A stretch of DNA of 64,000 nt from an uncultured Porphyromonadaceae bacterium (GTDB lineage Bacteria; Bacteroidota; Bacteroidia; Bacteroidales; Muribaculaceae), in contig CABUVO010000024.1 of NCBI GenBank assembly GCA_902495075.1, forward strand, positions 3,741 to 67,740. The letters run 5' to 3'. Position 1 is the first letter of the stretch. The number at the start of each line of letters is the position of its first letter. A program made the position numbers and the translations under genes. Shown piece after piece: positions 36,809 to 45,634 of this stretch. The notes below the pieces were generated by a model. The model was not told the DNA's origin. It worked only from the letters and a program-made list of their open reading frames with translations, and ran no database searches.

Positions 36809-37597
36809 CTAAATTCTGTAGGAATATAAATATTTCCAATTCTCAGGAGCTGCCGGTGTATTATCGTATTTATGGAATGTGCCGGCATTTCCGTTGTATG
36901 CCTCGGTCACATAAAAATGACACAGACCTATTCCACAGTCCAGAACAGACAGCTTGCTTTTGGGCTTATAATAAAAATGAACTATGTCACCATCTACGAG
37001 AACCCGCCATGGCTGTGAATTTGTAGACGATGGTGCCAGACGCATCATTTCAAGCGACTCCCCGAATCTACCGTTTTCCTCTGCGGGGCGCTCGAAATTA
37101 TCCGTAAAAAAGAGTTCATCAAAAGGTTTTCGTTTACTGCTACCAAATGTCATACGTGTAATTTTCTCAATCAATCTTTGATTCGATGCAAATCCTACCG
37201 GAGAAATAACCCGTAATTCTTCCCCTGCGCGCCAAGAATCGCTACGTTCGAAATCCGAGCCTTTGAACGTAGCTGCAATCCAACATGTTCCCAAACCGAG
37301 TTCCGTGGCTCTCAGCACAACCTGCTCGAACCTGAAGCCGGCAGACAAAGCCGATGCTTCGTCATCGCCCATCGCTATGAGGAAAAAGTCTGAAGCACCT
37401 TTTATCACACCATACGTACTCGGCTTATAGCCTTCCCTCATGTCAAATTCCTTAAGACGAATGGAGACATTCCCTCCGAACGGACTTAATGATTCATCTA
37501 TGGCTTTATTTAGAGATTGCTTCAAGGTTTCTGACAAGACCTCGCTGTTATAGCTTCTTACGGAACGGCGCGTTTTGATAGCTTCAAGTATATTCAT
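36809..37597 (-). CDS. Nitroreductase-family protein
   Basis: A 262-residue cytoplasmic protein with the FMN-binding signature KTRRSVRSYNSE at the N-terminus. Further nitroreductase blocks are ELGLGTCWIAATF and MMRLAPSSTNSQPWRV. In this two-lobed Bacteroidetes/Clostridia form the usual order of the core elements is rearranged, with 'APS..NSQPW' in the second half. It probably reduces nitro compounds or quinones with NAD(P)H. Divergent promoters separate it from the hydrolase gene at 37681. Confidence 0.88.
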   Translation of the reverse strand: MNILEAIKTRRSVRSYNSEVLSETLKQSLNKAIDESLSPFGGNVSIRLKEFDMREGYKPSTYGVIKGASDFFLIAMGDDEASALSAGFRFEQVVLRATELGLGTCWIAATFKGSDFERSDSWRAGEELRVISPVGFASNQRLIEKITRMTFGSSKRKPFDELFFTDNFERPAEENGRFGESLEMMRLAPSSTNSQPWRVLVDGDIVHFYYKPKSKLSVLDCGIGLCHFYVTEAYNGNAGTFHKYDNTPAAPENWKYLYSYRI

Positions 37598-37622
37598 AAG
37601 TCTATTTTTCTCTTTTTATATG

Positions 37623-37630
37623 CAAATATA
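37623..37630 (-). promoter_or_regulatory. Putative -7 element for the nitroreductase gene
   Basis: The minus strand reads TATATTTG (TAnnTTTG), 26 bases before the ATG. Confidence 0.55.
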
Positions 37631-37652
37631 AACATCTTCTAAAATTAATTGC

Positions 37653-37660
37653 TAATTTTG
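37653..37660 (+). promoter_or_regulatory. Putative -7 element for the hydrolase at 37681
   Basis: TAATTTTG, 21 bases before the ATG. It is back-to-back with the nitroreductase promoter. Confidence 0.6.
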
Positions 37661-37680
37661 TCTTAAATAATATCCGAATT

Positions 37681-39033
37681 ATGAAAAGTATATACAATTT
37701 GATTGGTACAGCGGCATGTTTATTACTTAGTGCAAGTCCTGCCATGGCATTAAATGGTGCTTGGCGCGGCAAACTTGCTATCGGACAAATGGAATTGCCT
37801 CTCGTTTTCAATTTTTCAGAAAACAATGAGGGTAAAACAGAATGCACTCTCGATTCTCCATCACAAGGTGTCAAAGGTTTACAGACAACCGTTACATTAT
37901 GCTCAACCGACTCCATTGCTCTCGAATGTAAATCAATTGGTGCTTCTTTCAATGGAAGAATCCAAAACGATGAAATCATAGGGAAGTTTTACCAACGCGG
38001 ATTCTCATTTCCAATGACATTGCATCAAGACGCACCTCTTGAGGAACGTCGCCCTCAAACGCCCAAACCGCCCTATCCTTATACAACTATCGACACCACA
38101 TTCACCGCGCCGGATGGAGCCACATTAAGTGCGACTCTAACCCTCCCCGCAAATGTAAAAAACAAGAAAACTCCGGCTGTGATCATGGTCACAGGCAGTG
38201 GTCCGCAAAACCGCGATGAGGAATTGTTCGAACACAAACCTTTTGCAGTCATCGCTGATTATCTTGCCCGCAACGGCATTGCTTCTCTTCGCTATGATGA
38301 CAGAGGTATAGGAAAGTCTACCGGAAATTTCTATGAAGCAACTACATATGATTTCATGAATGACGCAAAAAGTGGTATTGAATTTCTTCGCAAATACAAA
38401 GGTATCGGAAAAGTTGGGGTTCTCGGTCATTCCGAAGGGGGCACAATCGCATTTCTGCTTGCCGGAGAAAGACAGCCTGATTTTATTATTTCCCTCGCCG
38501 GAGTGGCGGAAACCGGCAAAGAAGCCCTCATGAAACAAAACATAAGACTTCTTGAAAAATCCGGTATTAAAGGTAAAGAGAAAGATAATTCAATTGCATT
38601 GATAAGCAAATTGTTTGACACTATGTCAGCTCAAAGAATCAGCGGGAATGTTACCTCAATCAATCCGGATTCAATTGCACGTGCAAACAATCTTGAGGTT
38701 CCAGCATCAATAATGAACTCCCTTCAAGCCACACAAAAAATCCGCACACCATGGTTCGATTTGTTGCTGGCTATTGATCCTCGGGAAAGTCTTTCTAAAA
38801 CAAAATGTCCGGTGCTTGCGATTAACGGAGATAAAGACACACAGGTGGAGGCTGAGCCTAATCTTGCCATCATACGTGAGCGCATGCCTAAAGCTGTGAT
38901 ACGAAAGATGCCGTCGCTCAATCACCTCATGCAACACGCCGTCACCGGGGACTCCTCTGAATATGGCGAAATAAAAGAAACAATTTCTCCTGAAGTTCTT
39001 CAGATTATTCTCGATTTCATCAAAAGCCTGTAA
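37681..39033 (+). CDS. Secreted alpha/beta hydrolase with N-terminal beta domain (S33/'dienelactone hydrolase' type)
   Basis: A 450-residue protein with a signal peptide (about 1-23), an N-terminal beta-rich domain (about 25-130, starting LNGAWRGKLAIG) and an alpha/beta hydrolase domain. It has MVTGSGPQNRDE (oxyanion region), nucleophile elbow VLGHSEGG, acid in LAINGDKDTQV and catalytic His in SLNHLMQ. This architecture is common in Bacteroidetes and in proteins annotated as esterases or bile-related hydrolases. Substrate unknown. A hairpin terminator follows. Confidence 0.87.
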   Translation: MKSIYNLIGTAACLLLSASPAMALNGAWRGKLAIGQMELPLVFNFSENNEGKTECTLDSPSQGVKGLQTTVTLCSTDSIALECKSIGASFNGRIQNDEIIGKFYQRGFSFPMTLHQDAPLEERRPQTPKPPYPYTTIDTTFTAPDGATLSATLTLPANVKNKKTPAVIMVTGSGPQNRDEELFEHKPFAVIADYLARNGIASLRYDDRGIGKSTGNFYEATTYDFMNDAKSGIEFLRKYKGIGKVGVLGHSEGGTIAFLLAGERQPDFIISLAGVAETGKEALMKQNIRLLEKSGIKGKEKDNSIALISKLFDTMSAQRISGNVTSINPDSIARANNLEVPASIMNSLQATQKIRTPWFDLLLAIDPRESLSKTKCPVLAINGDKDTQVEAEPNLAIIRERMPKAVIRKMPSLNHLMQHAVTGDSSEYGEIKETISPEVLQIILDFIKSL

Positions 39034-39091
39034 CAATCAAATATGCCCAACTATTAATAATACACGAGTGTAAAGGTCAAACCATTAAAAC

Positions 39092-39138
39092 CATTAAAAA
39101 CCATTTTGTCGATAACACTGACAAAATGGTTTTTAATG
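39092..39138. terminator. Bidirectional terminator hairpin
   Basis: CATTAAAAACCATTTTGTC pairs with GACAAAATGGTTTTTAATG around a 9-base loop. It lies between convergent genes, with T-rich and A-rich arm ends. Confidence 0.85.
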
Positions 39139-39167
39139 TTTTGAGTGAATAACTTATATAGAAATGA

Positions 39168-40268
39168 TTATTTCTCGTTTATGAGTTTTGCGAGCGTATC
39201 AAAGAAAGCCGGGTCCTCACCTACTGTGATATTTGCGATCTTACCCTCTGGATTTACAATAACCTTTGTCGGGAATCCCTGAACGGCATAATCTGCGAGC
39301 AAAGTTGTTCCTTCTGGGTTATATACGTTAACCCATGGAAGTTTATATTTTTCAACACCCTTGCGCCAGTTTGCCTCTGGTTCGTTACAGTCAACACCAA
39401 TAATTTCCAACTCCGGTTTATACTGCTCATAAGCATCTTTAAGTTTCGGGAAACCCTTGATGCACCATCCGCACCAGCTGCCCCAGAAATCAAGAATAAC
39501 CCATTTCCCACGGAAGTCTGATAATTTAACATCCTTACCTTCAAGATTTTTAAGTGTAAAGTCAGGAGCGACATAGCTACCCGACTGCATCTCTTCCATC
39601 TTTTTCTCAGCTGCCATCGATTTCTCCACATATGCTTTCTGACTCTCTACCATAGGATAAAGCGCAGAATTCTTCAGTGACGGGTCAACAGAAGCAAGCC
39701 CTGCCATGAAATCTTCTCCTTCAAGATTCAAGAGAGCATACATAGATGCCGGATTGGTTGGATTTGCCGCAACATAATCCTTAAAAAGTGCTGTATATTC
39801 ATTCTGAGCCGCCTGCATAGCTGCTTCATCACGAGGGTTAGCCTGAGCTGCGGTTCTATATTTTTCAAGAATAACTTTCGATTTTTTGCTAAGATCTGTG
39901 ACACCATCCATCAATGGAGAACCAGTAACGATATAATCTCCCGGATTCTCAGATGTTATTATCACAGCAAGATTCTCTCCCGGTGATGCAAAAAAATCCA
40001 CACCCCTCCTTCCTGTTGGAGTCTGTATCATATAACGTGAAGGTCCTGAAGGATCAATCTCAAACTTTATAATACCCGCCACCGACTTCAATGTATCGAC
40101 TTTAGGCATGAGTCCCTCTGCGCGGGAACGCACCATATCTGTGATCAGCATATGCTCGATAGTGTAAATACTATCTGCCTTCCCATCTGGAAATTTAATA
40201 GTAACATCGGCTGATGCAATCATCGGTGTCAATACTGCGGCAGCCGCCGCAAGAATCATCTTTTTCAT
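39168..40268 (-). CDS. TlpA/ResA-like thioredoxin lipo-/periplasmic protein
   Basis: A 366-residue exported protein (signal peptide about 1-20). The N-terminal half (about 22-225) is a beta-plus-helical region of the DUF4369-like kind. The C-terminal thioredoxin-like domain (about 230-366) has active site WCGWC and cis-Pro region VQGFPTKV. It should act as a periplasmic thiol-disulfide reductase. It overlaps the upstream radical SAM gene by 4 bases (ATGA), so it belongs to the rho-aroC-radical SAM transcript. Confidence 0.9.
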   Translation of the reverse strand: MKKMILAAAAAVLTPMIASADVTIKFPDGKADSIYTIEHMLITDMVRSRAEGLMPKVDTLKSVAGIIKFEIDPSGPSRYMIQTPTGRRGVDFFASPGENLAVIITSENPGDYIVTGSPLMDGVTDLSKKSKVILEKYRTAAQANPRDEAAMQAAQNEYTALFKDYVAANPTNPASMYALLNLEGEDFMAGLASVDPSLKNSALYPMVESQKAYVEKSMAAEKKMEEMQSGSYVAPDFTLKNLEGKDVKLSDFRGKWVILDFWGSWCGWCIKGFPKLKDAYEQYKPELEIIGVDCNEPEANWRKGVEKYKLPWVNVYNPEGTTLLADYAVQGFPTKVIVNPEGKIANITVGEDPAFFDTLAKLINEK

Positions 40269-41155
40269 ATATTACTAAGTTTTAGTTTTAACAAATTCGT
40301 AAATTCGTAATTCTTAAGACCCCATTTCGGCATCACAACCTTTTCCGGTGGTGAACTGGCGAGGAATCTCTCGATTGCGATATTTGGTGGCACTAATTTA
40401 ACGATTTTCACGCACAAATCAATATAATTTTCCACCGTAAACGATTTAACGTATAATTTTTTCTCTTTTATAAGGCGGTCGAGCTCTGTATTTCGTAAAA
40501 CCTGAAGGTGATGCATCTTTATCGACTCAATAGGCAACGCCACTGCCCTTTCAACTGTCCGGAGCACCATCGCCTCATCTTCACCGGGCAACCCGGCAAT
40601 CAGATGCAGACCAACCGAAATCCCTGCCCTATGAAGTCTTGACACGGCATCTTCTACATCATGCCAGGTGTGACCTCTATTGATAAGTTTCAATGTTTCA
40701 TCATGACTCGTCTCCGCGCCGATCTCAATAATTACCGGCAATTCTTCATTGAGGCGGCCAAGAAGCTCCACAACATTTTCAGGCAATGTATCAGGACGCG
40801 TTCCAATAATGATTCCAACAACATCCTCTACCCCCATCGCCTCGCGATATATCTTCTCCAATTCAACAACATTGCGCCCGAATGTGTTACTGAAAGATTG
40901 GAAATATGCAAGGTATTTCATTTTTGGATATTTTTTTGCAAAGAACCGCTTTCCTGCGAGCAATTGTGAAGAGACATCTACACATTCAAAACAATATCCA
41001 GGCGTAAAAGATGAATTATCACAATATATGCATCCCCCATATCCTATCGTTCCATCACGGTTAGGACATGAGAACCCGGCATTAACAGAAATCTTCTGCA
41101 CTTTCTCACCAGGAAACTTCTCTCGCATATAATCAGAAAAATCCTTGTATCGCAT
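40265..41155 (-). CDS. TIGR01212-type radical SAM protein
   Basis: A 296-residue cytoplasmic enzyme with the long-spaced cluster motif of the YhcC/TIGR01212 family: C in FSCPNRDGT, then GGCIYCDN, holding a 4Fe-4S cluster and S-adenosylmethionine. Later blocks are GTRPDTLPE, EIGAETSHDETL and GLHLIAGLPGEDE. Its reaction is not established. It lies 83 bases after aroC and overlaps the TlpA-like gene by 4 bases. Confidence 0.93.
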   Translation of the reverse strand: MRYKDFSDYMREKFPGEKVQKISVNAGFSCPNRDGTIGYGGCIYCDNSSFTPGYCFECVDVSSQLLAGKRFFAKKYPKMKYLAYFQSFSNTFGRNVVELEKIYREAMGVEDVVGIIIGTRPDTLPENVVELLGRLNEELPVIIEIGAETSHDETLKLINRGHTWHDVEDAVSRLHRAGISVGLHLIAGLPGEDEAMVLRTVERAVALPIESIKMHHLQVLRNTELDRLIKEKKLYVKSFTVENYIDLCVKIVKLVPPNIAIERFLASSPPEKVVMPKWGLKNYEFTNLLKLKLSNI

Positions 41156-41165
41156 ATTTGTTTCG

Positions 41166-41240
41166 AATTAGGAATTAGGAATTAGGAGTTAGGAATTATT
41201 AGAGGCAAGAAATTTAATTCCTAATTTCTAATTCCTAATT
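41166..41240. repeat. GAATTAGG short tandem repeats with inverted arm
   Basis: AATTAGG-type units occur four times in a row (about 41166-41198). Their complement AATTCCTAATT recurs at 41216-41240 and reaches the aroC stop codon. The region can fold back on itself and may act as a weak terminator or spacer. Confidence 0.65.
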
Positions 41241-42207
41241 AACTATTAACCACCAACAGGTCTGCTATCGTGAGAAGAGCCATTGCCTCAACCACCGGCA
41301 CAGCTCTCACTGCAACACATGGATCATGGCGCCCTCTTGGATCAATCGTTACTGCATTATGAGCTGTATCAATAGACTCTACGGGCTGCATGATAGTGGG
41401 AGTAGGCTTAAAATATACTCTGAAATTCACTGGCATGCCATTAGATATACCACCCTGTATCCCTCCGGAGTGATTTGTCTTGAATCTCACTTGCCTGGAT
41501 TTGATATCGAGATATGGAATATCAAGTGATTCAGATCCCAACATTTCTGACGATTTAAATCCATCGCCATATTCAAAGGCTTTCGCAGCATTGATAGTCA
41601 TCATGGCAGATGCGAGATGCGCCGACAACTTATCAAATACCGGCTCTCCTACACCTACCGGAAGTCCTTCTATAAAGCCTTCCACAATAGCGCCTGTGCT
41701 ATCTCCGGATTTTGCAGCCTCCTCAATACTGTTAGTCTCCACCAACTTCGCGGAAACACGGATATCAAACGTTTCAAGCCATTGACGACAGATTGCCCCT
41801 GCTGCTACCCACGAAACTGTTTCCCGAGCGCTTGCTCTGCCTCCACCTTGGAAATCATGGATACCATATTTAGTATAATACGTATAATCTGCATGATTCG
41901 GACGGAATTTACCTTCATACGATAAATAATCCTCCGGTTTATGATCACGATTACGAATAATGAATCCTATCGGTGAACCCAAAGTCAAACCATCGGAAGA
42001 AATACCGGAAAGTATCTCCAATTTGTCAGGCTCTTTACGCTGGGAAGTGAGAGGAGTGCGACCTGGTGCCCTGCGGTCGAGATCAGATTGCACACGCTCC
42101 ATATCTATTTGTACGCGCGGGGGCATTCCGTCAAGAATGCCCCCCATCGCGGGCCCGTGACTTTCACCGAAAGTCGTAAGCCTTATATTTTTACCAAAGG
42201 TATTCAT
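41239..42207 (-). CDS. aroC: Chorismate synthase
   Basis: A 322-residue enzyme that makes chorismate from EPSP, the last common step of aromatic amino-acid synthesis, using reduced FMN. Signature blocks are FGESHGPAMGG, ADYTYYTKYG, GGGRASARETVSWVAAGA, NHSGGIQGGISNG and RGRHDPCVAVRAVP. It is about 35 residues shorter than E. coli or Bacteroides AroC, because the segment between the GGGRASARE helix and GEPVFDKL is compact. All core motifs remain, so it is probably active. The start overlaps the rho stop by one base (TAATG). Confidence 0.96.
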   Translation of the reverse strand: MNTFGKNIRLTTFGESHGPAMGGILDGMPPRVQIDMERVQSDLDRRAPGRTPLTSQRKEPDKLEILSGISSDGLTLGSPIGFIIRNRDHKPEDYLSYEGKFRPNHADYTYYTKYGIHDFQGGGRASARETVSWVAAGAICRQWLETFDIRVSAKLVETNSIEEAAKSGDSTGAIVEGFIEGLPVGVGEPVFDKLSAHLASAMMTINAAKAFEYGDGFKSSEMLGSESLDIPYLDIKSRQVRFKTNHSGGIQGGISNGMPVNFRVYFKPTPTIMQPVESIDTAHNAVTIDPRGRHDPCVAVRAVPVVEAMALLTIADLLVVNS

Positions 42208-44195
42208 TATTTGTCCATAGTGAGAAGAAGCTCCTCATTATTGCGAGTCATCTCCATGCGCTTCTTGATGAACTCCATAGCCTCCAGTGAAGTCATGTCT
42301 GCAAGATAATTGCGAACAATCCACATGCGGTTGAGAGTTTCTTCACTGAGAAGCAGATCATCACGACGAGTTGAAGAAGCCACAATATCCACAGCCGGGA
42401 AGATACGTTTGTTGGAGAGTTTACGATCAAGCTGGAGCTCCATGTTACCGGTTCCCTTGAATTCTTCAAAAATAACCTCATCCATCTTCGAAGATGTCTC
42501 AGTCAGAGCGGTTGCAATGATTGTGAGAGAACCACCGTTCTCTATATTTCTTGCAGCACCGAAGAAACGTTTCGGACGCTGGAGCGCATTGGCGTCAACA
42601 CCACCCGAAAGTATCTTGCCCGATGCCGGACTAACGGTATTGTAAGCGCGCGCAAGACGTGTAATGGAGTCAAGCATTATCACAACATCATGACCGCTTT
42701 CCACAAGACGCTTCGCTTTCTCAAGAACAATACCCGCGATTTTCACATGACGTTCAGCCGGCTCATCGAACGTAGAGGCAATGACCTCAGCATTAACGCT
42801 GCGTGCCATATCAGTAACCTCCTCCGGACGTTCGTCTATAAGAAGCATGATTATATATGTATCAGGATGGTTTGCCGCAATAGCGTTCGCAATATCCTTA
42901 AGAAGGATTGTCTTACCGGTCTTAGGAGGAGCCACGATGAGCGCACGTTGACCTTTACCTATAGGAGCGAACATGTCAACAACCCGAGTAGAGATATTGC
43001 CAGCCCTTCCGGCAGTCAGATTGAATTTTTCGTCAGGGAAAAGAGGCACAAGATGTTCAAATGGCACGCGGTCACGAATAACGTCGGGAGAAAGTCCGTT
43101 GATTGATTCAATTTTGCAAAGAGGGAAGTATTTTTCACCTTGTCTCGGTGGTCTGATGCCACCTTCAACGACATCTCCCGTTTTTAGACCGTAATCTTTT
43201 ATCTGCTGTTGAGATACATAAACATCATCAGGACTGCCCAGATAGTTGTAATCGCTTGAACGCAGGAAACCATAACCATCGGGCATTACTTCAAGAACAC
43301 CGAAAGTGGTAAGTATGCCATCAAAATCATAGCTTGTTTCCGGCTGACGAACATTGTTCTGCTTCTCAAGCTGACGCTGCTGCATACGCTGTTTTTTAGT
43401 GAGATGTTTCTGCATCTTGGGAGACAATGGTTTCACCGGAGCAGGATCCGCTATAATTATCGGAGCAACAGCAGCCGCCTTTTCCGCCTCCTGAATCTCA
43501 CGCTGAGAGCGAGGCACGAATGTGCGACGCTTGGCATTGGAAAAGAACGCATCGAGAGAAGGTTTCTCTTTTGCTTTTGGAGAAATGAAGACCTTAGGTT
43601 CGGATGGTTGCTCATCCTCCTGATTACCGTTATCCTCAATTGCCAACGGAAGAGGAAATTCATTAACATTCACTTCATCCTTTTTTTCGATGCCCATCTC
43701 TACATTACCAACACTGGGCTCTTCCTTATCTTCTTTGACATCAGACTCAACTGATTCCGATATCGTTTCAGTAATAACCGAATCTTGTTTTTTGTCAACG
43801 GACAATTCAGCAGGATTCTCCTCAACCTTAACTTTCGGTTTTCTACCGCGTTTCTTTGGAGCCGGAGCTTCTACAGAAGGAGTCTCCGCAACTGAAGAAT
43901 CCTCAGTCTTTTGCTCCTCCGGCTTCTCGGAAGAAACCTCTGTTACTGCAACATCTTTCTTCGTAGAACGTTTAGCGCGTGTTTTTTTCTCTTTAGGTGT
44001 CTTCTCTTTGGGTGTTTTCGCTTTGGCGGCATTTTTTGCCACCGCCTCCTTAGCTGTGTTTTCCGACTCACTGTCGATCACATAATAGGCAAGCTCCTGC
44101 TGATCTGCCGAAGCTGTTTTTTTCATTCCCATGGACGATGCGAGCTCTCTGAGCTTGGTTTCCTCCATGTTCATAAGTTCATCGTAACTGTACAT
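42207..44195 (-). CDS. rho: Transcription termination factor Rho with long charged insertion
   Basis: A 662-residue ATP-dependent RNA helicase that ends transcription. It has an N-terminal Rho_N helix bundle (about 1-45) and then a very long low-complexity region (about 50-285) of alternating Lys/Glu/Pro/Ala stretches (for example KKRGRKPKVKVEEN). The RNA-binding cold-shock-like domain follows (about 290-365, GVLEVMPDGYGFLRS), then the motor with Walker A APPKTGKT (about 423), IMLLIDERPEEVTDM and the R-loop region NAVSPASGKILSGG-like (TVSPASGKILSGG). E. coli Rho has 419 residues. The disordered insertion is a Bacteroidetes feature known to affect Rho activity and condensation. A near-ideal promoter lies about 220 bases upstream. 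Confidence 0.97.
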   Translation of the reverse strand: MYSYDELMNMEETKLRELASSMGMKKTASADQQELAYYVIDSESENTAKEAVAKNAAKAKTPKEKTPKEKKTRAKRSTKKDVAVTEVSSEKPEEQKTEDSSVAETPSVEAPAPKKRGRKPKVKVEENPAELSVDKKQDSVITETISESVESDVKEDKEEPSVGNVEMGIEKKDEVNVNEFPLPLAIEDNGNQEDEQPSEPKVFISPKAKEKPSLDAFFSNAKRRTFVPRSQREIQEAEKAAAVAPIIIADPAPVKPLSPKMQKHLTKKQRMQQRQLEKQNNVRQPETSYDFDGILTTFGVLEVMPDGYGFLRSSDYNYLGSPDDVYVSQQQIKDYGLKTGDVVEGGIRPPRQGEKYFPLCKIESINGLSPDVIRDRVPFEHLVPLFPDEKFNLTAGRAGNISTRVVDMFAPIGKGQRALIVAPPKTGKTILLKDIANAIAANHPDTYIIMLLIDERPEEVTDMARSVNAEVIASTFDEPAERHVKIAGIVLEKAKRLVESGHDVVIMLDSITRLARAYNTVSPASGKILSGGVDANALQRPKRFFGAARNIENGGSLTIIATALTETSSKMDEVIFEEFKGTGNMELQLDRKLSNKRIFPAVDIVASSTRRDDLLLSEETLNRMWIVRNYLADMTSLEAMEFIKKRMEMTRNNEELLLTMDK

Positions 44196-44423
44196 AAGAT
44201 TTCTATATCCTGTTTTTCATGTCTATCCCGGAAGCAATAGATTCACGTCACTTCCACAACTGCGTTCTATGCAGCATCAGCCTTGATTAATATCAGCCAA
44301 ATTTCGGGAATAAGCGGGATGAAACGGTGAAAAGAAAAATTTTTAATAGGATTTATAGGATTAAACCAGACTGAAGCAATGAAAAATTCGGGGTTACCGA
44401 CAGTCGGGTCTTATTTGATAGTG
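44196..44423 (-). promoter_or_regulatory. Long rho 5' leader
   Basis: About 220 bases lie between the predicted start of transcription and the rho ATG, without a gene. Rho genes in other bacteria are autoregulated by early termination in a long leader, so this may act the same way. No attenuator structure is obvious. Confidence 0.4.
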
Positions 44424-44455
44424 CAAATTTAACATTTAATTTTTTAATATGCAAA
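44424..44455 (-). promoter_or_regulatory. rho promoter (-33 and -7 elements)
   Basis: On the minus strand TTTG (44452-44455) is followed after exactly 20 bases by TAAATTTG (44424-44431), matching the full Bacteroidetes consensus TTTG-N19-21-TAnnTTTG. Confidence 0.75.
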
Positions 44456-44478
44456 TAAATGTGCGACTTGCAACTTAA

Positions 44479-45429
44479 TTAATTATTAAACATAAGACCT
44501 TTCATCGTAAAAAACAACTTTCCTTGCCCTGATTTCCAACTTTTTCCAACAATTGTCTGCTTCCCTCCTTTCTTCTCGAACACATCAAGAATCTCAAGGG
44601 CTATATCGCGCGTTGCGCCATGTCTTGATGCAAAACGATATATCAGCCAAAATCTGTCGGGAGCATCGAAAATAGATTGCATTGGAAGAAAATCACCTTC
44701 CGGCAGCAACTCTTTCTCTGCCCATTTTAAAACGCATTCCTCCCCTCTAAGGTTTGCTATGGATGTGGAAATTGTTTTTCTAACTCCTTTCCATCTCTCT
44801 TCAAGCATAGGAATGACATTATTTCTAATGAAATTTCGCCGGTAGTCTGACTCGAGATTTGTAGAGTCAACCACAAACGTCTCTCCTTTTTCAACTAGAT
44901 ATTCCTCTATCTCTTCGCGTGAAATGCCTAAAAGCGGTCGCAACAATATGCCGGTGTCCGGAAGCATCCCCCGAAGCCCGGTCACGCCCGAGCCGCGGAA
45001 AAGATTCAATAGAAGTGTCTCTACATTATCATCGGAATTATGGGCGATGGCGATTCTATCAGCCGACACCTCACGCATGATTTCGTTAAACTTCTCATAA
45101 CGCAATTCCCGGCATGCCATTTCAACAGATAAACCCTTTCGGGAAAGTCTGTAACCATCCACATCAAAATCCACCACCCTCAATGCGATGTCATTTCTAC
45201 GGCACAGCTCTTCAACGGCTCTTTGATCACGCATGCTCTCCTCACCTCTCAGATGGAAATTGCAATGTATTGCCGTAAGTTGCACTCCTACAGATTTCAA
45301 TGCCAGCAAAAGTGCCGTGCTGTCAGCGCCGCCGCTAATCCCGGCGACAACACTGCTGACCTCGACACGCCTCAGCGCGTCGGAAACAATCCTTTCTACC
45401 TTCGAGATAATATCATTATTGCGTTTCAC
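44479..45429 (-). CDS. tilS: tRNA(Ile)-lysidine synthase
   Basis: A 316-residue PP-loop ATPase that attaches lysine to C34 of the tRNA-Ile CAU anticodon, so that it reads AUA. Signature blocks are the P-loop ISGGADST, IHCNFHLRGEES and HNSDDNVETLLLNL. DSTNLESDYRRNFIRN is the conserved second motif. The protein ends about 100 residues earlier than most Bacteroides TilS and lacks the C-terminal TilS_C domain. The start codon is GTG (MKRNN); no ATG is available before the P-loop in frame. Confidence 0.93.
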   Translation of the reverse strand: MKRNNDIISKVERIVSDALRRVEVSSVVAGISGGADSTALLLALKSVGVQLTAIHCNFHLRGEESMRDQRAVEELCRRNDIALRVVDFDVDGYRLSRKGLSVEMACRELRYEKFNEIMREVSADRIAIAHNSDDNVETLLLNLFRGSGVTGLRGMLPDTGILLRPLLGISREEIEEYLVEKGETFVVDSTNLESDYRRNFIRNNVIPMLEERWKGVRKTISTSIANLRGEECVLKWAEKELLPEGDFLPMQSIFDAPDRFWLIYRFASRHGATRDIALEILDVFEKKGGKQTIVGKSWKSGQGKLFFTMKGLMFNN

Positions 45430-45434
45430 TGCTG

Positions 45435-45442
45435 CAAAATTA
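45435..45442 (-). promoter_or_regulatory. Putative -7 element of tilS (possible leaderless start)
   Basis: The minus strand reads TAATTTTG only 5 bases before the GTG start, so the mRNA may begin at or next to the start codon. Confidence 0.45.
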
Positions 45443-45498
45443 AAAAATTTGCTTTAATTTTCGCATCGCTTTTGTAGAATTATTTTTTCTGAGATTAT

Positions 45499-45530
45499 TT
45501 TGGATTGTATTAAAATTGTTGTTAATTTTG
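45499..45530 (+). promoter_or_regulatory. Rubrerythrin promoter (-33 and -7 elements)
   Basis: TTTG (45499-45502), 20 bases, then TAATTTTG (45523-45530): a full match to the Bacteroidetes consensus. The leader would be about 100 bases. Confidence 0.75.
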
Positions 45531-45634
45531 TTTTCAGATTCCTGAAATAAAAAACACCTAAAAGGATTAATACAAACAAGGGGATTAAACGTTTAATATT
45601 TGTTACTAATTATAACCCTAAAATAATTTTAATC

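Noticed and set aside
36790..37026. Short plus-strand frame after the GH30 gene
   Set aside because: Overlaps the nitroreductase gene in antisense and has no supporting signal.
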